A stretch of 64,000 nucleotides of DNA from the NCBI GenBank assembly GCA_035578175.1, contig JAQMRL010000006.1:28894393-28958392 (forward strand), read 5' to 3'. Below the pieces are notes generated by a model, which ran no database searches, was not told the DNA's origin, and worked only from the letters and a program-made list of their open reading frames with translations. The stretch comes from Catonia carolina (Eukaryota > Arthropoda > Insecta > Hemiptera > Achilidae). Shown here one piece after another: positions 56,901 to 61,029 of this stretch. The position numbers and the translations under genes were made by a program. Each line of letters opens with the position of its first letter. The stretch's first letter is position 1.

Positions 56901-59437
56901 AAAAAATTAATAAAAAAAATATTCTTATATAGTACACATATAGTAATTTCAAAAATTTGTAAGTATTTTCAAATTATCAGAAAATTTCATCGGCTCGGTA
57001 TACAGTTAGAAGAGTAAGACTAATTGCAAATAGCCTGTATGTCATCAACAGGAAATTCAATAGTTTCTGTATTGTAATGTGAATCCAGGAAACTCTAAAC
57101 TGTTTACTATGCAAATATAACCTATGTAACCTTATCATTTACCTAATTAATGTTACACACGCAATGCAATAGATGCGTTTATAATTACGCATAAAATTAA
57201 GGCAATAAAACATTATTTGTACAATGCATCATCAGTTTTATTATATGAAATAAAACTTAGTAATATGTACGAGAACAAGGAAAAAAGTCAACTACTAAAA
57301 TGATTTCACTACATAGAAAGTTGTTAAGAAAGTCACAAACTTCCGAAAAGTTGGAAAGTGTTCCATTAGTGAAAAATGTCTGAACATGGAAATCCTTTAA
57401 CTTGTATTGATAATGGACAAGAAAAATAAAGCTATTAACATACTTGTTTATAAATATATTTATCATATTAAAAATAAATTGGATGTAAATATGTTTTTTA
57501 AAACATTCTCTTGTGTATTATTTAGAAAATTATGTAAAATAAAAAACCACCAAATACGCAATAGATGATTCTAATCTGGTTAAAAAAGTCAATAGGTCCT
57601 TTCAGTATCATGTATCCATTTTCAGTTGCAATATAAATACATTTATGTATACTTATAAATAAATAATATAAATACATTGTCGTTGTTGTTTAGGTCATCA
57701 GCTGAAAGGCTGGTTTGAACCTTTAGAGGTTTTACTAAGTAAAACGAGGAGTGAGGTGGTTTACCATTGCCTTCCTCACCGAGTGGAAGAGTACGCTTAT
57801 CAGCATGCCGGGCCCTCTGAAAAGCACATATTTTCCACTCTGCAAATGACACCTTCACTTCATTCACCACAGGGTCTGGCTGTATAATGAAATTCATTAC
57901 TTTCAGAGGAAATAACTCTGATTAGTATGTTTTACACCTCTACCTCTTCTGTTCTTAAATGATTCAGTCATTTAATTGGCTAACCATGTGATAAGAAACA
58001 GAACTATTTATTTTAGCCCTGCAACTAACAGATTGAGTGTAAATAATTTGACTCTCCACCTGTCTGTTATGGGCAGATAAATACATTAATACACTAAATG
58101 CATACTTTTGTTAGTTTGTCATTACAATAAAAATGTGAAGCAATATCGCTTACAACTACTTAGTAATAATAAATAAACTTTTCTTTAAACAATGAATTTT
58201 TTTTATTTATTAATTACTATATTTTGATGTGCTGTCCATAACAGACATGTGGAGTGTTAAATTATTTGCACTCAAACTGTTAGTTCCAGGGCTACAAAAA
58301 AAGTTCTGTTTTTTATCACATGATCAGCCGGATAAATCGATTAAGTGATTTAAGTATTTAAGACAGAAGAAGTAGAGGTGGAAGAGACACTAGTCATTGT
58401 TATCTCCTCTGAGAGTAATGAGTTTAGTTATACAGCCAGACCCTGTGGTGGACGAAGTGAAGGTGTCATTTGTAGGGTGGAAGTAGATTCTTTTCAGAGA
58501 GCCATGCATGCTGATAAGCATACTTTTTCACTCAGTGAGGAAGACAATCTTATACCACTTTACCTTTTTAATTATAAATTATTTTAAATGTAAAATTAAA
58601 TAAACATTTTAAAAGTTCCTTCAGATAATATATTTAAAATATAAATTTACAGTTTTAATATTTAAATTTTCTAAAGTTTTAAATATTAAACATGTGTTTA
58701 TAATTTTTTTATCTCTAATGTGTATGTTGTAATCTGTTCAGTTCAAAACAATAAGCAATCCAATGAACCAATCAGATGAAGATGATGTGTATGACGGGTA
58801 AATGAAGTGTAGTTTTGTACTGACCCAGGCCGACCATTCCTGAAAGAGTATGGTTAATTAAACCCCAACCATCAAAGTACACCGATAACCACTGTCTAGT
58901 GTTCAAATCCGAATAAAAGTAACTACCTTTACTAGGATTTGAACCAGGAACCTTCGTCTCCGAAAATCAGCTGTTCGAAGACTTTACCAGTAGATCAATC
59001 ATGTTGGTGTTTATAATAATCCTTTACAAATGCAACAACAATTAAACAGAAAACTAACAAACAATATATTGTTATTTTCATGAAAAAATGACGAAAGTGT
59101 GCATCCATTAACGTATTTATATTGCAACTGAAGATGAATACATGAATCCGAAAAGACCTATTGACTTTTTTAATTGGGCGATAATTCTCTTTTGTGTATT
59201 TGGTGGTTTTTTAAATATTATATCATAAAATATTTTTTTGTAATAAAAAAATTGATAGTTTTTTATTTATTTAAGACGTAATTACACTTGGTGATATTAT
59301 GACGTCACTGCCGTACAATAATGAAATCTATAGAGTTCAAATACGAGGTCAAGATTTATTACAAGCTTTAGAATGGAATGTCGCAAAATATAATGTGTCT
59401 GAAAAAGGAGTATCTGGATGTTTTTTACAAATGTCAG
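21961..59437 (+). CDS. 5'-nucleotidase / apyrase-family ectoenzyme, 8 exons, 3' end missing
   Basis: Members of this family hydrolyse extracellular nucleoside mono-, di- or triphosphates using two divalent metal ions. Some act as adenosine-producing ectonucleotidases, and blood-feeding arthropods use salivary members as apyrases. Joining the eight exons gives one frame of 458 complete codons with consistent GT-AG junctions and phases. Residues 1-21 look like a signal peptide. The N-terminal metallophosphatase domain (about 22-310) has D32 and H34, D89, GNHEFD (120-125), H221, H244 and N246. The C-terminal nucleotide-binding domain starts at about 320, with ECNLGNL (358-364), SSGAIR (392-397) and LPYNNE (416-421). 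Family members are usually 550-600 residues, so about 100 residues and any GPI-anchor signal lie downstream of the window. Introns are 3.4, 11.9, 5.3, 2.7, 1.8, 7.3 and 3.6 kb and full of transposons. Family call secure; specific substrate unknown. Confidence 0.93.
22230..22775 (+). pseudogene. R1-like LINE 3' relic
   Basis: The + frames contain LTQLLTGHGCFGAYLTRFKL, then a C-x-x-x...H-I-F-E-R-C-P-x-F segment (HIFERCPYFGLDRMEF). This is the zinc-knuckle-like C-terminal block of R1-type LINEs. Later comes SDQVARRRVFGW. It ends with ccgcctcggataaaaaaaaa, a likely poly-A. Frames shift several times. The body is clearly richer in G and C than the intron around it. Confidence 0.75.
22800..23195 (+). 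repeat. Family A copy, diverged
   Basis: Recognised by caggaaggtggagtgttaaa, ttctgtttcttattacatgg, ccagaccctgtggtaaatga and the agcctttt end. Older than most copies judging by its many changes; the frame is broken. Confidence 0.75.
23691..24084 (-). repeat. Family A, full length with target-site duplication
   Basis: Exact 10-bp duplication ttgtacaagg at 23681-23690 and 24085-24094. The tail shows as gttgttca at the left. The internal frame MNFIVQPDPVVNEVKV... is intact to the AAC tail (23672-23905). Confidence 0.88.
24178..24990 (-). repeat. Family C repeat, split by a family A insertion
   Basis: The two halves (24178-24525 and 24907-24990) rejoin in register with the uninterrupted copies at 15576 and 59855: gtgtaga at the left break continues as ttacagattcg at the right. 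The interior shows the tgacttccggttttg module twice. Confidence 0.8.
24526..24906 (-). repeat. Family A inserted in family C
   Basis: Full-length minus copy from the tail (ttgttgtttaggtcatcagc) to ttatgggcag. The likely target-site duplication is ggtgtagatt/tgtgtatatt, imperfect by two bases. The internal frame is broken by small indels. Confidence 0.82.
25014..25318 (-). repeat. SINE2 copy
   Basis: Minus-strand copy of the element at 14489-14798. Shared blocks include aagatgatgtgtatgac, ccgaccattcctgaga and ggttaattgaaccc, and it ends in the A-box side tttacctctgga-gaatccggtg. Confidence 0.75.
25576..25759 (+). CDS. 5'-nucleotidase exon 2
   Basis: Completes codon 56 (Arg) and encodes residues 57-117. 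VGGFGRIRTAVQELK and FLNAGDTFVGTGYYF carry the second metal-site aspartate (D89). It ends LLGLNVM, the stretch that in the family leads straight into GNHEFD. Acceptor ttcag, donor gtaaat. Confidence 0.93.
26174..26395 (+). repeat. Family E dispersed repeat
   Basis: Second copy of the ~210-bp repeat at 11955-12165 (gacacccgagtttgaaccct, aatgttgtttaaaaattacc, ataccgcaacaaatttg). Confidence 0.6.
26401..26945 (+). mobile_element. mariner-type transposase relic with fold-back 5' end
   Basis: The + frame 26467-26856 contains LQQDNAPAHSALSVKRFL (second catalytic Asp), SQDLAPCDFYLFPKVKSVLK (third catalytic Asp; DD34D spacing of mariner) and a C-terminus FQPWKIRMERC. The first third of the protein, with the DNA-binding helices and first Asp, is absent. 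Instead, the ~50 bp at 26507-26556 (tactttccaaactacgtcaa, agagtaaggaaaaaacgccc) is inverted at 26401-26451. It ends near gttatttaatatccacacct. The copy is non-functional. A shorter copy lies at 21238-21535. Confidence 0.82.
26955..27290 (-). repeat. Family B, 5' part, minus strand
   Basis: Contains the complements of the gtcgtaaaa, atcatgagtgaatga and actttctt motifs and ends at the tgtgaaacac-like terminus (gtgtttcatataagatttt). Confidence 0.65.
27690..28069 (+). pseudogene. Jockey-type LINE, 3' relic
   Basis: The + frame reads SKLNMSHKLTIYKTILRPIW, then TYGVQLWGSAKSSHTKRIEA, then IQNKILRTI and HKDLQIPYVN, which is Jockey-clade polymerase C-terminus. It is truncated at both ends: the 5' core is absent, and the 3' end diverges after the DLQIPYV block. 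Confidence 0.82.
28852..29797 (+). repeat. Family B, near full length
   Basis: The terminal motif ACTTTCTCTTGCC is near the left end, and a degenerate gccaaatgaaagta is at the right end. All internal family motifs are in order. The 129-codon frame at 29529-29918 is a chance frame in the repeat. Confidence 0.8.
30785..31328 (+). repeat. Family B, 3' half, with expanded CA/CG tract
   Basis: Starts in the middle of the family and runs to aggcaggagaaagtaaaaa. The family's short internal CA run has grown here to (CA)n followed by (CG)~9 at 31141-31187. Confidence 0.8.
31141..31187. repeat. (CA)n(CG)n alternating tract
   Basis: Continuous alternating purine-pyrimidine run ending in about nine CG steps. 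This is the kind of sequence known to adopt Z-DNA under torsion. Confidence 0.85.
32278..32570. repeat. Tandem duplication, ~145-bp unit, two copies
   Basis: The blocks cagcaaaaacgta, ttttaactattccattaaga, actatgta and aaggaacaactagatctaaa occur twice in order, first at 32278-~32430 and again at ~32431-32570. No repeat family elsewhere in the window matches. Confidence 0.75.
32671..32801 (-). repeat. SINE1, 5'-truncated, with target-site duplication
   Basis: Minus-strand B box GGTTTGATTCC and the same tail as 33162-33324. Exact 11-bp duplication acagatgttaa at 32660-32670 and 32802-32812. The A-box region is lost. Confidence 0.82.
33162..33324 (+). repeat. SINE1, full length, with target-site duplication
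   Basis: Perfect A box TGGCGTAGTTGG (33172-33183) and B box GGTTCGAATCC (33215-33225). The tail has the gtctgcattagcagaaaatg hairpin and a poly-A. Exact 10-bp duplication tgaaaaatgg at 33152-33161 and 33325-33334. The head is tRNA-like but does not fold into a good acceptor stem, so it is not a tRNA gene. Confidence 0.88.
33880..34416 (+). repeat. Family B, 3' half
   Basis: Runs from ttgaattaaaagttgtagat to tataggcaagagaaagtaaa with the family motifs in order. Confidence 0.8.
35278..36100 (-). pseudogene. Jockey-type LINE, 5'-truncated, nearly open
   Basis: Minus-strand frame 35640-36089 reads LNLIHEWCKTWKIKLNTTKS, then VKYLGLTFDKRLTW, then PIWTYGSQIYGSTKPSNLQR. After one frameshift near 35645 the protein goes on (APLYVSNKTLHTDLKTPLVQ, then RRLKRRWSRDMLI) to a stop near 35430. 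The poly-T at 35281-35292 is the poly-A tail on this strand. Only the C-terminal third of the polymerase is present, without the catalytic YADD, so the copy is dead. Confidence 0.88.
36112..36310 (-). repeat. SINE1 with alternative tail, full length
   Basis: Same tRNA-like head as 33162-33324 (B box 36245-36255, A box 36287-36298 on minus). The 3' part differs: minus strand ttacacaccccaacgtcgtc, then cactaatgaccgttgtagct. That tail is shared with 45168-45305. The likely target-site duplication is tttStaaagtt at 36101-36111 and 36311-36321. Confidence 0.82.
36900..36958 (+). repeat. Short LINE 3' fragment
   Basis: Matches the end of the LINE relic at 19058-19440 (gctgcaaaaagagcttcaaa, aacatctaaagtcacct). 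It abuts the next family B piece. Confidence 0.5.
36960..37471 (+). repeat. Family B, 3' half
   Basis: From aaaatgcatattaaggctgc to aggcaagagaaagcaaaaa. An extra ~60 bp near 37220-37260 interrupts the conserved part. Confidence 0.75.
37674..37874 (+). CDS. 5'-nucleotidase exon 3 (GNHEFD)
   Basis: Residues 118-184, 67 codons, phase 0 at both ends. CLGNHEFDEGVENLVKFL holds the invariant GNHEFD metal and catalytic motif. PAVACNLDL and IGIIGYVTPRT follow, as in family members. Acceptor tttttgttgcag, donor gtatga. Confidence 0.95.
38060..38838 (+). pseudogene. Jockey-type LINE 3' relic, interrupted
   Basis: Left half 38060-38231 (aacaagattctacgaacgat, aaatcccatacgtaattgat) and right half 38637-38838 (gccaagggatcttcttggcc, tgatgactgcacgctccttt, ending in a run of A) match the continuous copy at 44425-44947. 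Stops and deletions are present. Confidence 0.8.
38232..38636. repeat. 405-bp insertion with weak inverted ends
   Basis: Sits inside the Jockey relic and is absent from its sister copy. The ends are loosely inverted: cagctccatgtagttg on the left, complement of caaatacacgtagctt on the right, plus gtgggagaatg with cgttctccca. No clear target-site duplication. Confidence 0.55.
38981..39372 (+). repeat. Family A, full length, diverged
   Basis: From taggcaggcggaatgttaaa to acctaagtaacaac. A degenerate duplication aaccttRcaYt is seen at 38967-38977 and 39369-39379. The frame is broken. Confidence 0.78.
39373..40190. other. Unrecognised; 39690-40130 unusually C- and G-rich
   Basis: The block has a CCAAT element (39698), non-repetitive GC-rich text (cgctttcgccctagta, gaaggccactggtacc) and no family motif. 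It may be an LTR or another element I cannot name. The 65-codon frame at 39877-40074 has no motif. Confidence 0.35.
40195..40685 (+). pseudogene. Jockey-type LINE 3' relic
   Basis: Encodes LLTFKAILQPIW then FQSKLLRFINNSPNHITSRT, matching the Jockey C-terminal order, then broken frames ending with LYPDEVDILH and a stop. An untranslated tail follows, ending near aatggcttttttaaataaat. Confidence 0.75.
42013..42402 (+). repeat. Family A with target-site duplication
   Basis: Exact 10-bp duplication aactatttaa at 42003-42012 and 42403-42412. The tail is short (aaacaacg). The frame is broken by small deletions. Confidence 0.88.
42478..42835 (+). pseudogene. LINE polymerase 3' relic
   Basis: Second copy of the LINE 3' end at 19058-19440 (RTKFRQLITDLKGFHEEQK in broken frames, then gggctgcaaaaagaacttcc). 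Many stops. Confidence 0.65.
43140..43341 (+). CDS. 5'-nucleotidase exon 4 (metal-binding histidines)
   Basis: Residues 185-251 plus one base of codon 252. ILIALGHSGFETD (H221) and LDLVIGGHSNTFLYTG (H244, N246) are the two histidine motifs that complete the di-metal site in the family. Acceptor tattttcag, donor gtaagt. Confidence 0.95.
43528..43915 (+). repeat. Family A, full length
   Basis: From ctgcccataacagacaggtg to gcctttcggctgatgttgat, then gaaacaaca. The frame MNFIIQPDPVVNEV is shifted after 15 codons by a short deletion. Confidence 0.8.
44425..44947 (+). pseudogene. Jockey-type LINE 3' relic with poly-A
   Basis: Open + frame to 44818: SKLKMSHKLTLYRTVLRPIY, GVQLWSSAKPSLTKRIKAIQ, NKILQTITQCPFYITNSMLH, DLQIPYVIDV, ending RLKRLWPRDLLSQL and a stop. 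A ~120-bp untranslated region and an A run at 44938-44946 follow. This is the best 3' end of the Jockey subfamily also seen at 38060, 48590 and 27690. It is 5' truncated, so inactive. Confidence 0.87.
45168..45305 (+). repeat. SINE1 with alternative tail, 5'-truncated
   Basis: Starts inside the B-box region (ggattccaatcccactcaga), continues catattttcatataacattt, and ends in the tail acaccccaacgtcgtcgcta shared with 36112-36310. Confidence 0.72.
46081..46281 (+). CDS. 5'-nucleotidase exon 5
   Basis: Residues 252-317 and one base of codon 318. KPVGYYPTIVTQSSGRKVPV, VQVYAYTKYLGNLLIDF and the end GNPILLN match the stretch that closes the catalytic domain in the family. Donor gttagt. Confidence 0.95.
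46430..47049 (+). mobile_element. GC-rich insertion, possible solo LTR
   Basis: A 620-bp block, visibly richer in G and C than the intron, starting TGTAACCGTC and ending CGGTGACA. These are TG...CA ends with a candidate 4-bp duplication gtat (46426-46429, 47050-47053). A CCAAT motif (46502-46506) and a TATA box tataaaaa (46600-46607) lie in order, as in an LTR promoter. No gag or pol is near. The polyadenylation signal aataaataaa lies just outside (47083-47092). An alternative 10-bp duplication ttatagtatt at 46421 and 47186 would make it a longer insertion of another kind. The frames within (119, 105 and 71 codons) match nothing I know. Confidence 0.45.
46600..46607 (+). promoter_or_regulatory. 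TATA box in the LTR-like block
   Basis: tataaaaa followed ~25-30 bp later by tattcaattcc, a plausible initiator. A CCAAT lies ~95 bp upstream. Activity is inferred only. Confidence 0.45.
47787..47835. repeat. (AAT)n/(AAC)n microsatellite
   Basis: Imperfect AAT repeats with AAC interruptions. Confidence 0.8.
47912..47952. repeat. (TG)n microsatellite
   Basis: About 20 uninterrupted TG units followed by aacgcgcgcacc. Confidence 0.9.
48130..48293 (+). CDS. 5'-nucleotidase exon 6 (start of C-terminal domain)
   Basis: Completes codon 318 and encodes 319-372. APEVQTELAYWREKVEEKTS is the linker helix. REC-NLGNLVTDAI (357-369) is the conserved nucleotide-domain motif seen as ECN-x-GNL-x-x-DA in the family. 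Donor gtaagt. Confidence 0.95.
48590..48925 (+). pseudogene. Jockey-type LINE 3' relic
   Basis: Matches 44590-44930 (acgcaatgcccattttacgt, cacaaacttaatgttgccca, ctctggccaagagattttct) with several indels. Confidence 0.75.
49150..49510 (-). pseudogene. Jockey-type LINE 3' relic, second subfamily
   Basis: The minus frame reads LYGVQLWGTTSRSNIEIIQR, then FQNKVLRAITRVPWFARNAE, then NLLNNSEEVRRLKRCHVLDL and a stop. It differs from the copies at 44425 and 27690 and is closer to the fragment at 18426. Upstream (higher bases) it is joined to Harbinger sequence. Confidence 0.82.
49513..50220 (-). pseudogene. PIF/Harbinger transposase relic
   Basis: Minus-strand pieces read KFGDF-YCIGSMDEKHVKLK, then CPDGSQFFCYKNLFSSVLLA, then VVDP, the first catalytic block of Harbinger nucleases. 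Then, after a deletion, MPGTDTPVPHVLVGDN, which is the later catalytic block (VGD). The lower end gggtttgccacacagaaaac follows a TTA and looks like the element's terminus, with a GC-rich subterminal inverted motif (ggtctg-cg-cggcgggcag). The reading frame shifts repeatedly and the middle is missing. The upper end stops at a family B copy. Confidence 0.8.
50223..51173 (+). repeat. Family B, near full length
   Basis: Left end aatctggtgtgaaacactcc, then actttctcgtggc; right end ataagcaagagaaagtaaaa. A good reference copy of ~950 bp. Confidence 0.83.
51713..52012 (+). repeat. Direct repeat, left copy
   Basis: Starts ctagtgttcttgactttctc and ends aatgaatacgaacaaact. It matches 52411-52731 with small differences and is separated from it exactly by a family A copy. 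Its right half is the start of the pogo-like element described at 52576. Confidence 0.82.
52013..52410 (+). repeat. Family A between two direct repeats
   Basis: From ctctgcccataacagacagg to acctaagcaacaacaat. Frame broken. No short target-site duplication; the flanks are instead the ~300-bp direct repeats. Confidence 0.82.
52411..52731 (+). repeat. Direct repeat, right copy
   Basis: Second copy of 51713-52012 (ctagtattcttgactttctc ... aatgaatatgaacaaac), with an added ~20 bp after ctaaggagcta. Confidence 0.82.
52576..52918 (+). mobile_element. pogo-like miniature element
   Basis: Inverted ends tagtaaaacttcgacagttc and (complement) cagtaaacattcgattcttt match at 18 of 25 positions and are flanked by TA. 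The TTCGA-rich subterminal text is typical of pogo/Tigger ends. No transposase core. Confidence 0.55.
53097..54139 (-). mobile_element. pogo-like element with transposase C-terminus relic
   Basis: Perfect-looking ends: CAGTAAAATCTCTCTAT at 53097 and its complement ending at 54139, 23 of the first 24 bases matching. TA duplications are at 53095-53096 and 54140-54141. Subterminal repeats (cgctataaagagagttccg, cgctatagagag) are typical. Minus-strand interior reads DNDLATSGDVGNDAIIENVL, then ALDAILVVSTYC and FYELKTKQNLQ, which resembles the acidic C-terminus of pogo/Tigger transposases. The catalytic core is deleted. Length 1043 bp. Confidence 0.82.
54427..55268 (+). mobile_element. IS630/Tc1-like element, internally deleted
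   Basis: Inverted ends gagtcacgagtttgccctt (54436-) and, complemented, gaagtcacgagattgtcttt (ending 55264). The + frame 54689-54928 gives MSVSQKRGRTIHSAELNLIC, then RERAANYCDVSLSTIRKIKK, a helix-turn-helix N-terminus. After a stop, the +1 region still shows LAPGKKRKRL, the linker seen in the related element at 61105. No catalytic domain remains. Confidence 0.65.
55563..55659 (+). CDS. 5'-nucleotidase exon 7
   Basis: Residues 373-404 plus one base. WTDAPISMISSGAIRKSVEL aligns with the family's I-x-x-x-N-G-G-G-I-R-x-x-I loop. R397 is kept, but the run of glycines is SSGA here. Acceptor ttttcag, donor gtaagt. Confidence 0.93.
55870..56266 (+). repeat. Family B, 3' part
   Basis: From aaacattgtaggaaccattt to aaggtaagagaaagcaaaac, with an extra small inverted pair (ccttccctg/cagggaagg) near the end. 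Confidence 0.75.
57679..58076 (-). repeat. Family A, reference full-length copy with target-site duplication
   Basis: 398 bp between exact 11-bp duplications ataaatacatt at 57668-57678 and 58077-58087. On the minus strand it starts ctgcccataacagacaggtg and ends ctgatgacctaaacaacaac. The 3' end has a small hairpin (agcctttcagct). The tail (AAC)n and ~10-bp duplications indicate RNA-mediated insertion by a LINE machinery. The internal frame MNFIIQPDPVVNEVKV is open to the tail (57643-57897). Confidence 0.92.
58233..58563 (+). repeat. Family A, 3'-truncated
   Basis: From ctgtccataacagacatgtg to gtgaggaagacaatctta. It lies head-to-head with the full-length minus copy 156 bp away. Confidence 0.8.
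58721..59012 (-). repeat. SINE2 copy, full length
   Basis: Minus-strand match to 14489-14798: gaagatgatgtgtatgacgg, ccaggccgaccattcctgaa, ggatttgaaccaggaacctt (B-box side), cgaaaatcagctgttcga. Confidence 0.78.
59276..59437 (+). CDS. 5'-nucleotidase exon 8 (last seen)
   Basis: Completes codon 405 and encodes 406-458 plus one base. ITLGDIMTSLPYNNEIYRVQ, then GQDLLQALEWNV and GCFLQMS, match the family's L-P-F-x-N-x-x-x-x-V block, where aromatic residues stack on the base. Y418 here takes the place of the usual Phe. The exon ends with donor gtaaaa, so the protein continues in an exon not found in the window. Confidence 0.93.
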
Positions 59438-59854
59438 GTAAAACACTTTTTGTTTACTATTGTTTAGTGGATAATAAAACTTTAAACAATTTATCATATT
59501 TTTAATAATGTTATACTTATTTAAATAAATAAATATTTATTATACGATGGACTTTAATATTTATTTCGTCAACTTGAGTGTATAGACAGGTACGTAGCCA
59601 GAGAGTCAGCTTGAGGGGCTTAAATAACACTGTAAACTTTTGTGAATTAATAGATTCTCTCTCCAGACGTCAAGAAGACAATCGAGAGAAATAGCCAGTC
59701 CAGTAAAAATATTTACTAGAAAAGATACTAACCTACGTACTCTGAAAAAGTTTTTCGTAGTACCAAAATTCTAACAATGCGTCTATTTTAACATTTAAGA
59801 ACTGCTGTACAATATTATCACACAATATTGGTGACAATTTTTAAAATGGTTACC

Positions 59855-60300
59855 TATCATTTTCCTTGTCCGTCCGTCACAAAAACAAGAGATAACAACA
59901 ATTTTTTTCGGATTCGTAATCTACACAAAAAGTTTGCGGCCCTGAATTGGGTTAAAATTTTGGTTTTGACCATAAGTGACCCAAAACCGGAAGTCAAGAA
60001 ATCTAAGTCGGAATTCGGAAGTAGTGGAAATTTGAAAGTTTGAAAATAGTGTCATTCGATTCCTCTTAACGAGTAGATACAGAAATTATTCGTTTTGAAG
60101 TTAAGGTTTTGACTGGAAGTGGCCCAAAACAGAATTAAAGAAATCAAAGTCGAAATTCGGATACAAAAATATTATCACTCAATTCCTCTTAAAAATTAAA
60201 TACGGAAATCACTAATGGTTTTACCAATACATCAAAGGTAAACCCTATACCATTTTAAAAATTGTCACCAGCCATGACACGTGTCGTGTCAAGAAAGGAT
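59855..60300 (+). repeat. Family C dispersed repeat
   Basis: Third copy: tccgtccgtcacaaaa, gattcgtaatctacacaaaa, acccaaaaccggaagtcaag, then ccagccatgacacgtgtcgt. Confidence 0.7.
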
Positions 60301-60740
60301 TTTTTTAAATTGTTATTTTTCAACGAAATGGTTAAACTGCTATTCCTCTGTCTTTGGAAACCGATTTTTTGACTGATTTTGTAAACATTAGCTTGATTTT
60401 CTTCTAATATGTACGGTGTATTTCTTCATAAAACTTTTAAAATGCATTTAAAATAAATGTAAAAATATAAAATACAAATTTTATTCACCTTATCAAACTC
60501 GATCTTTTAATTAAATTTAACATAGTACATTTTTGCTGTTTTAGAAATATTATTTGAGAACAGCGGAAAATATTTTACCAGGTCCTGAAAGCAAAATATT
60601 CAGTACTTAATTAATTCAGTAGGCATCTTTTATTTATGTAATTTATAATGGAACGAGTACCAAAACAGAAGTTTTAATTAGGTTGCAAATATCATAGAGA
60701 ATAAATTTATATGAAAAATATTATCATTAAGTATTTAATT

Positions 60741-60800
60741 TTTTTTTACGTCTGACTGTTTTGCAATTTCTGTCAATGCAGACGGGGGAGAATGATGACA
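60741..60800 (-). repeat. SINE1 tail fragment
   Basis: Only the poly-A and tail motif (tttttacgtctgactgtttt, gtcaatgcagacggggga) remain. Confidence 0.65.
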
Positions 60801-61029
60801 TATGAAAATACATCTAGCCTACAAGAATTTTACAAGTTTAAAATGAAATTTTGATTGGTCTAATCAATGGTTAAGTTGATGGATCACAAGATTGGTAGTA
60901 TGTGAAAGTGCACGAATTCAAGATTTAAATTAAATCATAATTTATTATGAAATGTATCTGAAATCTAAGGTAATACTGTTCTTGCCTGATCTCTTGGAGA
61001 ACAAAATATTAGTGAACCCGGGATCCAAT

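Larger units (their letters stand above)
55660..59275. other. Intron 7 (3.6 kb)
   Basis: Holds a family B 3' piece, two family A copies in inverted orientation and a SINE2 copy. 56265-57667 is A+T-rich with nothing recognised. Acceptor tatttaag, ending at 59275. Confidence 0.85.
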
